DNA of 64,000 nt from Streblospio benedicti (taxonomy: Eukaryota; Annelida; Polychaeta; Spionida; Spionidae): NCBI GenBank assembly GCA_019095985.1, contig CM032660.1:58599149-58663148 (forward strand), given 5' to 3'. Made by a program: the position numbers and the translations under genes. Below the pieces are notes generated by a model. The model searched no databases. It had not been told where the DNA came from and saw only the letters and a list, made by a program, of their open reading frames with translations. How positions within the stretch are numbered: position 1 is the first letter of the stretch; each line of letters opens with the position of its first letter. Below, piece by piece: positions 37,611 through 48,700 of this stretch.

Positions 37611-39435
37611 GTTTCAGGCTTGGCAAAGAGCAACATATTTGTACAAGAAAGATTGCTGATAAATGCTGAAAACAAAAAGAAATTCAACCATCCAATGGTA
37701 AGAAGTATTCAACCCACTTTCAAAAAGCTATATGACATAATTAAGAATCCTGATGATAAGACAGTCTCTTTGCAAATGGCCAAAGAAGATAGACCAATTT
37801 TGCAAAGACTTGTAATTGGCTATGATGCTGGTCGGAAAGTGAACTTATATGTAACTCTCCGACATGAACTATTGCCATCACCACCAAGTATTGCAGAGAT
37901 GAATGGGCTGCCAGCTGAAGGATGGACAAAACACATTTTGATGGATGCTTTGATATCTAAATCAGTTGTTAATGTGACAACTGTTTTGCATGTGCTAAGT
38001 TATTCTACTTTGGTCATTGATGGCCAAGCACTGGTTGTGGCCCTGGGATCAGCTGACAAGGCAAATTTCAAAACATTTTGTGATTTTTCTGAAGCATATA
38101 TGAAATCTGTCTTTGGTTATGGTGCTCAATTTGAACGCATATATCTGGTCTTTGATAGATATCAACATCCTTCAATACAGGGAGGCTCTAAATTAAAAAA
38201 AAAAAAGCAAAAAAGCATCGTAGTGAGGAGAGTTATTGAAAGTGAAAATGTGCCATTTCCTTCTGATTTTAATCTTTTCTTGAGCAATGAAAAACAAAAC
38301 TGATTTGGCCAAGTTTTTGTCATTTGAGTTCATAACGATTGCACCAGAGAACAAAATAATTTTAACAGATTTGCCTAGCATAGATGATGTTTGGTGATAA
38401 CAAAAGTGATATTAATGTGGATGAATTGAAAAGCACACACCAGGAAGCAGACACACATATCTTGCTTCATTGTGCACATACAATTCAGAGTCTCTTCTAT
38501 GGTCTAGAGATACAGATGTATTTCTTTTGCTGCTTGTCCATTCCAATATTATGAACAAAGCTCTCTTTATGAAGGCTGGGACCAGTAGCACAAAAAAATA
38601 TATTGACATTAACAGTGTGATTATCACATGGGAATTCGAACCAAATGATGCCTTAGCTTTACTACCTCTTCACACTTTAATAGGCTGTGATACCACGGTT
38701 ACACTGCTGAACCGTTGTCTCCGTAACCCCCAGCTTACATACTTGGTCTGTTATCATCTCAACCCAGAGGTCGTGGGTTCGAATCCACATGAGGATGAAA
38801 TTTTGGGAAGGTCTTATCAGCATTTTTAGTGCTATTGAATGATATATATGTGTTTCCCAGTGCTTGCGGATACATTTTCACACTTCTCTCTCTCTCACAC
38901 ATCTTTAACCTTTTAACAGCTCGCTGCTTGGGATGATGGTATCATTCTGGTCTCACAACCTTGGGGTCGTGAGTTCGAGTCCCGCCAGGGCCACTTGATA
39001 TAGTCAAATGGAATCTTAGGGTTGTAAAACCTGTCTTCAGCTATATCTATCGTTGGTAGAAATATGCTTGCTAAAAGATGTATATGTGAGAGAGAAGTGT
39101 GAAAAAATAAAGGAGTAGTTCAGGATAAACTACCTCCAACAAGTGATGCAGCTCAGTTGCACATAAAGAGAGGACATTATCAGACTCTTATTTGGAACGA
39201 AGCACTAACAACCAAACCAGGGATACCATCCCCGGCAGGATTAGGTTGGGAGCTTACAAACAACTGTCTGGTACCTGTCTTGACCACACTGCCTTCTGTT
39301 CCTGACACATGGGTAAATCGTATCCACTGCAGCTGCAAAGGTACATGTTGTAGTTACAAATGTAGTTGCCAAAAAGCAAGTTAGTTTGTAGTGGACTATG
39401 TAAGAGTGGAGAAAATTGCATCAATAAAGGTGAAT
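37611..39435 (+). pseudogene. transposon-encoded PIN/FEN1-like protein with CXC zinc-binding tail, broken
   Basis: The longest open part (37620-38303, about 227 codons) contains LVIDGQALVVALG, with Asp134 in the position of the first metal-binding Asp of PIN/FEN1 nucleases. Downstream, in other frames, come QEADTHILLHCAHTIQS, SRDTDVFLLLL and LHTLIGCDTT, the family's further Asp motifs. After the SINE cluster follow LPPTSDAAQLHIKRGHYQ, GWELTNNCLVPVLT and a CXC-type run (CSCKGTCCSYKCSCQK, then C-x3-C and C-I-N). This protein type is widespread as a repeat in cnidarian, mollusc and deuterostome genomes. The frame is broken at least three times besides the insertion, so this copy is inactive. No start codon is secure. 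Confidence 0.75.
38695..39112. mobile_element. SINE cluster inside the transposon gene
   Basis: Three pieces. A tRNA-like segment has B-box 'gggttcgaatcc' near 38777. An inverted family-2 tail fragment lies at 38845-38920. A well-preserved forward family-2 SINE lies at 38928-39112, with 'gagttcgagtcccgcc' and the poly-purine tail 'gtgagagagaagtgtg'. They interrupt the gene just after the GCDTT motif. Confidence 0.75.
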
Positions 39436-40173
39436 AGGAACAAGAATGTTTAATGGTTAACGTTTGGATCATTCAGGTTATTTCAATATAAACAATGTAT
39501 ATTTTAGACTTGCTTTTTCTGCGATCTATGTAAAAAATGTTATTTGTTTTTTGATAGTTTTTGGGTCAAATTAATAAAAAACATATTTTCTATAATGATA
39601 TTTGAAACTCTAATATGTGTATATATAATCATGACTTACTTGTTACAATTTTGCTAAACAAGTGTTATTGCATACGTCTTGGTAGAATGTGAATATTTGC
39701 AATACTTAGATTATGCTGTAATTTATTTAATAAAATAAAACATATTTGATAGGACTTTGTTACATAAAAACATTTTCTCTCACAATATTTAAACTCTAAT
39801 ATAGGTATCTGCTATAGGTACAGTATCTATAATTATGACTTACGTTTGTCAGTACCGATAAACCAGCATTTCGGTGGCCATCTTGGTGGAAATCATGCAT
39901 TTGAAGACCTCATATTTGAAATACAAGTTTATTTCTTAAATAATTGGATTCCTTGTTCCAGAAAACCTACTCATAGACACCAAAATCAATGTTCTATGTA
40001 AAATACTTACTTAGTTATCACAAAAAACGTTATTGACCTTCACGACGGCAGCCATCTTTGATTTGAAGGTCAAGGAGTGAAAATATTTTCCGGCATCCGG
40101 CAGATTTGAATTCAGCATACCCGAATTATGTAAAATCAACTGGATGCCAAATTCTAATATAAAATGCCTTGCA

Positions 40174-40849
40174 CTTTTGGTTTTAAAGGCTATAACAGGA
40201 CAGTATGTTTGAGGCTGCATATTTAATATCAGTGGAATTCCTAGGGTTCTGTAAAAGACCTTATATCTATTAGAGCTAGAGGCCGTCACAATTGTACTTG
40301 CTCGTTGACACGAGTGGTTTATGTAATAAAAACTATTAGATATAAGGTCTTTTGAAAGACTAGGCCAGCCTTATCTATTGCTGACACCCTGTCATATGCC
40401 GGGATCAGTTGGTGCGAGAGGCCCACAAAACAGCAACATTGACGGCTCTGAGAAACAACACCTGTGTCTTGTGCAGGGATCAGTTGATACGAGGGAGACA
40501 CAAATCAACAGCAGTCATTGACAGTTCCAGGAAACACTCGATGGATCCATAACTAGCCTAAACGGCCAAGTGCGACCCGGCTTCTGACGCCAGCTTGCCA
40601 AAGATTCAACGAATGCATATGTAGTACAGCTTCCACTGTTCATGATTTAATAGAGAGAATAAATAGGTATCTATTGGAACCTGCCAAATTGTATGCCTAT
40701 TTTAGTCAGCAAGACTCTGCTGTCACATGAGCTGCCGCCATTTATTCTGGTGTGGTCATGTGACTAACTGGGGTTTTTCACTGATGTTGCTGCCACAAGA
40801 ACCAAACGTCTTGTGCAGGAAATTCTGAATGGTGGGACTGGGGCTTACA
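40174..40849. repeat. hairpin and ~100-bp local duplication
   Basis: Perfect 17-bp arms aaaagaccttatatcta (40253-40269) and its inverse (40337-40353). 40360-40530 then holds two diverged tandem copies around 'gggatcagttg'. No gene is seen in this stretch. Confidence 0.6.
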
Positions 40850-41000
40850 GCTGTGACGTCACCTCGGCAACAGTTGGAGATAGCATGTGACCGCGGCCGA
40901 GGAGGGTGTCTTGTCAGCGCGCGGCGCCGCGTACTAGTCTGTGAGTGAGCAAACATCGTAATACGGGGACTATTGGGAGAGAAAAACAACTCATTCTGTT
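40850..41000 (+). promoter_or_regulatory. CpG-rich putative promoter of the lectin gene
   Basis: A short GC/CpG-rich block (40890-40935) with a CRE palindrome TGACGTCA at 40854-40861, about 240 bases before the signal-peptide exon. No TATA box is obvious. Confidence 0.45.
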
Positions 41001-41102
41001 TCTTTTCATCAAGACAACAACTAGTTAATTTTATATTTTTAAACTTAAAAATGGATTTATCTCACAATCAGTGGTAGTACGGTGCCTGTTCTGGTGACCA
41101 GT

Positions 41103-42734
41103 ATGCTGCGGGTTCTGTGCTGTGTGGCGGTGTTGGCCGCACTGGGTCACTGTAACAGTAGGTCAACTTTTGTCATTCAACTGCAATGTTTGAGATGAGT
41201 GTATACATCATTCTTTTTCTTATTTGTTTTCGATTGTTCTTTATTCTTCTATTTCTTTTTTTTATTATTGTAATTCATTTTGGTTTTAAAATCTTTCATT
41301 CATGGCCAACATGTATGAAAAGAAAGCCTGTGAATTTTATTTTCTTAGGCAATAAAATAGCACACAAATATTTCATTACAGATTTTGAAAACTTAGAGAA
41401 AACTTATTTGTTATTATACGCGAGCCCTCGCCAGTATTAACATAAGCGCCGCTGCCACTTTAGCTAGATACGGATGCTTGCAGATAAAAACAAAAAAAAA
41501 CACACAAAAAAAAAACACGTTAGCATCCACAAGAATAGGTATCCTTCGTACGCATACAAATCCATCCGTAACTCAATACGCAGTTTACGCAGACACTAAG
41601 GGGTCGTTCACAAATGACGTCAAACAGCAAGGGGTGGGGGTGGCGGGTAGCGAAAGATAACTAAAGTTGAGAAGGAGGGGTCTAGGGTTAGCACTTGGGT
41701 GATGTCACCTTTTGAAAAAAAAGTTTTATTTATTTAACAGTATTTGAACTTACTTTCTGATATGTTAAGTGAGTTGTGATATGTCTTCTAGTTGAAATCA
41801 CATTGCCATGTTTGCTTTATATCCTTAACACATTTGAAAAATTAAGTCTAGATTATGGACATACATGTATATATTCAAATGTATTTATATAACGACACAA
41901 TTAAATCAATGTTAAATGCCAAAATGTCGTCACGAAACCATGTCGCGGTAGTGCGGAGGGGGGCAAAGATGACGTCACTTACCAGGAGGGGGCGCTGCAA
42001 AGATGACGAAAGGTGAAAGAGGTGCGGGGGGGTCAAAAGGTGATGAGGTGATCACATCATTTGTGAACGATCCCTTACTGCCGCCGTCCTCTCCAGGCAC
42101 CAACCTCGCCGTGGGCCGCCCCGCCGCCCAGAAGAACCTCTACAACATCGGCTACGCCAGCAACGCCGTGGACGGCAGCGTGGACGGCGTGTACCACGGC
42201 GCCAGCTGCACCGAGACCAAGTGTACGTAGCACGTCTGGCGTTACGGGGCTGCACACAGGCCACGTTGATGTTTTTCACATAATTATACTGATAACAATC
42301 TTTCTCCCACTTTAAACAGAATTTATGAATGAAAACGCCGTAGCATTTTCTGTGATATATAACAAGTATGCTCCTTTTTTAGCCAATCAAAGCCCAGCAA
42401 GTAAGAAGTATTACTACGCAATGTATTCAACAGTTTGCATAATTTTACTACATAATTTTACTACAGACGGACTATATTTACGCACATACCAGTGGTCAAA
42501 TACAGATCATTAGGGTGAAAGAGTAAGAGAGTGAGTGAGTGAGTGAGTGAGTGAGTGAGTGAGTGAGTGAGTGAGTGGGTGATTAGCAATGTGCGCTGAA
42601 TGTGCTGCCGGTGCAAGTATGTGGAGAAATGATGAATTGATGATCAATAGGTGTGCCAATGGTCTGGTGTAAAGTGTGAAGACGTGAGAGGACTTGGATG
42701 AGGACACATTACCCTGTATTTACCTTTGTGTTTG

Positions 42735-42788
<54 letters not shown>

Positions 42789-45700
42789 GGCGGATCCGTG
42801 GTGGCGCGTGGACCTCGGCCGCGAGCCGCGCCAGGTCCACATGGTGACGCTCTACAACCGCGTGGACTGTTGCAGTGAGTACACCGCACACACCGCATGT
42901 ACATGCACGCACACACCGCACTGCGTGCACACACACACACACACACACCGCACATGCACGCACTCATACACCGCACGCACATGCACTCACATGCACGCAC
43001 GTGCACTCACACCACAAATGCACGCATTCACACTCACATGCTTGTACAGTCACACACTCGCACTCCAATACCGCATGCATTCACACTGCACGAACGCGCA
43101 CTGCACCCTAGGACACCACACGCACACGCACACACACTGACATGCACACACAACAGCAATCAGTGGCGGTTTGTCTAGATGATGTCATTGAGTGCACTGA
43201 ATATAGCACACATGAAAAAAAAACAGGCTATTAAAAATATATGTAAAGGGGGGAATTGTATTGGTGCTTCAAGATAAATGGGAAAATAGGAATCATATGC
43301 ACCATGGCATTCAAATAGTTTACAAACAGTCCCCTGATTTGAAATATCATTGGTAAATATGAAAACTACAGAAATCCCTAACTACACTTAGCATGGCATG
43401 GATAATGATAATTCTACTATAACCAGATGAAGTTAAAGACCAATTTCCAAGAGACGTTCATATAGGCGTGACTACACAATCTTTAAGGAGCAAACTGATA
43501 TCATAAATAGCATTATAAAATAGCATCGTCAATATGATTGTGCTGAGTGTACATGGTTCGGCAGAGCCACGCTTCATAGCCGCAGAACATGACATGCCCC
43601 TGTCTGTAGCTCCCTCAGGGGATAATAGACCAGTAGGGATATAATGCCATATTAGCTGTCAAATAAATACACATCACACCTGGTGGTACTGATCAATGCT
43701 GTTGAAGACCTCTACATGGGCTACCTGTGACATGGCGACACGGCAGTTTTAATCACATCTGACTCACTTTATGTTCTCATCAGCGTGTGATTGGTTTACA
43801 CACATGCAATAAACAATACAATAAGTATACATTGTGTAGTGCCATGTTGCAGTAAGTCATTGCTAAAACAACTGAATTAAACAATGAAAACAATATTGTC
43901 ATTAAAGCAATTCGCCAAGATGCTGTAAAAAGCAAAGTGTAGGACAGTGTAAAATGGTCAGTGGTAGAATACTAAAATACTATTGCGAAATACAACAAGT
44001 TGATATGTACGAAGTGAAATGTGAACATATATACCACATACAGTGACAGTGTTTCAAAGATGTTCGATGGAGCCGCAAGCATGCGACACTTACTTTATTA
44101 CTTTAGTTCGACCCCATGCAAGGGCCTCATTCAAATAGGAACGCGCCCGTTTCGACGCCAAAGTCGGGGTGAAAGGTCAGACGAGGTCACGTACTACTTA
44201 TCTGTTCAAGAGCGCCCACAGCACACAAAGGAACATGCACGTGGTCATTTTTGAATTGTGGTCAGTAGACGGAGTACTGAATTTATGAAAAGAGGACTTC
44301 TCTGTCATTTGCAAGAAGAATTGGAATATAGCGGCTAAGAGTAACATTTGAACGGGTTAGTCAATGGCATATATGTGTGACTGGATGTGGATTAAACATG
44401 TGGAAGAGGAAGGCAAAAGGAAACTAAAGAAAATGTGATCACTCCAGTGAATTATTGGAATGGTATAATTGAAAAGCATTGCATGAGGCCATTTCAAACA
44501 CTGTCAACATGGCAGACAGGAATGCACTTTATGAAGCAATAGAGAAGAAGAAATGGGGGCGTTTGACCGACGCCTTAGAGCGCTTACCCATTGCTCAGCG
44601 TGACGCACTCGTGAAGACGCTGTTACCACCGGCCCTTGTGCGAGGTGCGCCGGGTGACGTCATCAAAGCTTTGATCTCTAGTGACAACATTAACCAGAAG
44701 TATGATGAGGTGGACTCTAACACGCCACTTCACTTGGTGATGTATCACGAACGCTGGGACCTGGTGCCAATCCTGCTCAGCCGTGGAGCTGACGTCAACG
44801 TGGAGAATGGTTCCGGTGATACTGCACTAAACATGGCTCTGTTCAACGCCCCCGCGGATGTCTGCAAGCGGCTGGTCTCTGCTGAGAACGTGAACAAGCA
44901 GGACCAGCAAGGCGTCACGCCCCTCCACAGCGCAGTCATGCATAAGAGCTGGAGTGCCGCTGTGCCAGTTCTCATACAACATGGCGCCGACCTCAACCTG
45001 GCAGACGTCAAGAACATGACGCCTCTGTTCTATGCTGTTGAGCGCGGAGCTCCGACAGCCGTCCTCGAGCAGCTGATGTGTCAACTTTTATGCATCGTCA
45101 TATCTCACCCCAAACCCACAAATATTCGTGGAAGTACATGTAGGTAACAAAAAACGACCAATCACAGGCGCCGCTATCAAAATGTTCAGTGGCATTGAAA
45201 TCAATATTAGGGAGGGTTCACAGTTGACGTCAATCACATTTTGCCATTTTCTGACACCCCATACACCCCTCATCAACTTTCGTCAACTTCATAACCCCTA
45301 CCCCCATCCACGTCAACTTGAGGACACGCGCCCCAAACCGCCCCCCCCCCCCCTGACAACTATGCTGGTGAAGTTAATTTGACGACATCGTCACCCGAAC
45401 CCCAAACCCCTCAGTTGACCATTTAATCTAGGCAGTACAAATGTATTTAAGATATGCCTTCTTGAAATAATGAAATTGAATCTGTATGCAGTTTTGTCAG
45501 GTCATGTCATACAACAATTGCGTTTCATGGGTAATACATATGATACAAATATACAATGCATGTATATACAAAGTATTTATTCTATCTATATTCTTTATGC
45601 TACAACCATAAATATCAATTGAATTTTGATATCCCCACCACCACCACCAACCCACCCACCCTTGTCAACTTTCGTGCACTTTTGCTGATCCCCCCCCCTT

Positions 45701-48700
45701 CCCCCAATTCAGGGTTGGTGTCAATTGTGCGCTCCCTTAAGCCCCTTTCACAATTGATTGCAACCACTTGCGACCAAAAAGTCGTACGACCATGCGTGTT
45801 CAAGAGGTGGTTGCGTAAATGATAAAGCTGTGCAACGGATGATGACTTTTCATACTTATATCACAAAATGTATGACTCCTAACCTTAGCTCCCCTACTAT
45901 GAGCGTAACACGTTTATATGTAACGTATGTATAAAAACACGCATACTCAAATATAGATATAATATAAGGCTTTATTATACCAATTCTAAAATTCAAACTT
46001 GACTTTGTGAAAACCAATAACCAACTGATCAAACAACATCCAACAACTTGTATTCCATTACAACAGTATTACTAATCTCATGTACAACATGATATGTATG
46101 AAAAACAAGTGCAATTAAGAAGGGCGTTCTTATGATTTGAAAAGTACAGTCATGTAGGTCTGGTTAATGGGAAAAGCTCGACTATTATTGGAAAAGGTAT
46201 GAGAGTATAAACGAAGCTGAAAGGAAAGGTGCACACCTTGGTAGAGAGAGGCTACCAATGTGCCAAATAAAAACACAAAACAATTATGAATACGTTGGTA
46301 TAAGCACCTATAGGCCTACTATGAATATGGAAGAATGAAAGATGCCATGAATGATGAACCGTGCACGTGGTTACGACCTGCTACTGTCCCCCACAGGCGC
46401 GCGGCTGCACGACGTGCACGTGGGTCTGTCCGCCGACGACTCGGCCGCCCCCGCCCCCGGAACCACCTACACGCAGTGCGCGCTGCATACAGGTACGTGA
46501 CACGCACACACGCACACAGTCACGCACAGACTTTAGTTCTTCAGCAGAGTAGGCGTGGAGTTAGAGGTTCCCGTCACAACGTTAACGTTATTTCATTGGT
46601 TCTCCACACCCAGGTCTACCAATGGTCAAAACCATACCCATGAACTGATGGTATAGTATGTGTGATGGTAACTGGTGGGATACCTCGTTGAAAAGTTGCC
46701 ATTTGGACCCGTGCTGCTCTATTTGGACCCCCACTGTATTACTGTAATGTTGGCATTTCTTCAGAGATCATTCCTCGTCTCTGAGAGACCACCTCTCCAT
46801 TAAGACAGACAAAAAACTGGTCTGCTGCACTGTAAACTGGAGGGAATATACGAGGGTGGGATTGGAACCGTGGTTTGAAATTGTGGGATGTGAGGTTCAG
46901 TATTGCTACAAGAAAAACCTGCCAACCTTGTAAGGTTCACAGAGCAACGGCTGGAACGGAAACCATCGGCCAGCAGAAATACAATGTCACACGCAACTCC
47001 ACTTTATATTGTGCTACATGTCAGGATTTAGTGCCACAGTCACTTTTTAAAACCATTAATACTCTTTTAAAAACAAATTATCTTTCAAATGTAAGTGGTT
47101 GCACGCGCACGTAGATCGAATTACTTGGATCGGTTTTTCATTTCGGGCTTTTAATTCAATTCACAAGTTATTGCACTAGTGGCACCCAGTAAAACCAGGG
47201 GTTATAATCACTTGGTTCTTTGTACATACAATTGCCACAGAACTGGGGTGACTAGTGGAAACATGTACAGAGTAGGAGATATTGCTGTAAATGATGTGTG
47301 CAAGGCTAAAATTTCTACTTAACTTTTAATTGATAAAGGGCAAGTTGTTTAAGAGCAATCTGCAAATATTCATTTTTGCTTTTGTGATATTGAAATTAAA
47401 ATTAGAATCAGTATTGAGTTGCGCGTGAAATTGTATTTTTGCTGGCCTTTATGGTTTAAAATTAGGACCATTTAAATATTTCTTATGCATCATTGGATCT
47501 ACCACGTTGCACTGCGACCCCTGCGTGTTGCCATGTTTGTGCCGTGTGGCATGGTGTGGCTCGGTAACGAGTTACGGTACCATCCAAATGTATTAGTAAT
47601 CATATACGGAATTAACAACACACTCAGTGACTTTTATTTACTCAGAGTTTATATGCCACATAATAGCATGTGGTTTCATGATAACAAAAATGACAGCAAC
47701 CTACACTTCATTAGTTTCCTATCCAATGCCATAATGACGGTACAGATAAACAAAACGCATACCATCTTTGCTTATCGTATATCAGAGTATTACCTCATGA
47801 ATACAATCATCTTGTGCTGTTTATATCATTTTAATTTATATGTGAGTCCTAAGTGCGATCATATATCACAGAAAATTGCTTATATTATATGTTAAGCGAC
47901 AAGACAGCAGATATACTGGGGATTTCCACGTGGTCAGGCGGTCACAGGTCACGTGATGTTGACATCAATGATACAGTCGGATGCCCATAATGCACTTGAA
48001 TGACTGCTGCCCCCAGATGTACTAGTAATAATATGTCTGTTGCTGATTTTTTTTTAATCATTGCTGTTCATTCGGCAGACCTAGCTAGTAACCGAGTGGG
48101 GAAAAAACATTGAATGTGTTTATTATATTCACAACTTTTAATATTCAAATTGACTGGCCATTTGGGGTGCATATGAGAAACACAGCATTCGTTATACTCA
48201 AAACCAAGCTTTACACTTAGAATGGATCTGTCAGACCGAAATACCCTTAGAAAGATAAAAAGTTTGCCACGTTATATATACATGTAGACGTATGATATAC
48301 GGTTCTGTATCAGAACATCAATAAAATTGTGGATAAAAATGTTAAATTAGATGTCTCCGGAAGTGCCTAGAAGGAGGGACATTGCAATGAAATAAATGTT
48401 TTGTACCAGAAAGGACCTTTTTCAATAGGGATAATTCTAAACACATGTCCATGTACACAGGTTACATACAGGTGAGACGTCATTGTACAGTTCTCACCCT
48501 CTAGGCAATTAACATTTATCACATTGTCAACTGGCTTCTATCCTTGAATGTATTCATCATCCCGGAACTGTTAAACGTGATGTCTTGAAACAGTGCTTGA
48601 TACGATGGTGTTTCCATGTACATGGTCAATACCCAAGCTATTATTGAGCCGTTCTCATGTGTGAGTATCAAACACAAGAGTAAAGAGTAAGGAGTAGTAA

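Larger units (their letters stand above)
36318..40173. mobile_element. DNA transposon with long inverted repeats and PIN-like/CXC gene
   Basis: The ends are 'tgctaggcattttatatt' at 36318 and its near-inverse ending at 40173, flanked by a candidate 3-bp target duplication CTT (36315-36317 and 40174-40176). The inverted arms are very long. The right arm (about 39235-40173) is matched by 36318-36906 plus 37418-37490, with about 300 bases lost on the left and a MITE inserted in it. The arms include the 3' end of the internal gene. The interior holds that gene's remains plus a SINE cluster at about 38695-39112. A PIN/FEN1-like nuclease, a cysteine-rich tail and a 3-bp duplication would fit Academ-type elements, but that assignment is inference. 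Confidence 0.75.

Noticed and set aside
42509-43178. Open frames with poly-Gln, poly-Ser or poly-Ala and poly His-Thr
   Set aside because: Artefacts of the CTG and CA repeats. Only the poly-Ala frame matters, as a possible extension of lectin exon 3.
47485-47895. 136-codon plus-strand frame in a lectin intron
   Set aside because: AT-rich, no motif, no splice or promoter support; consistent with chance.
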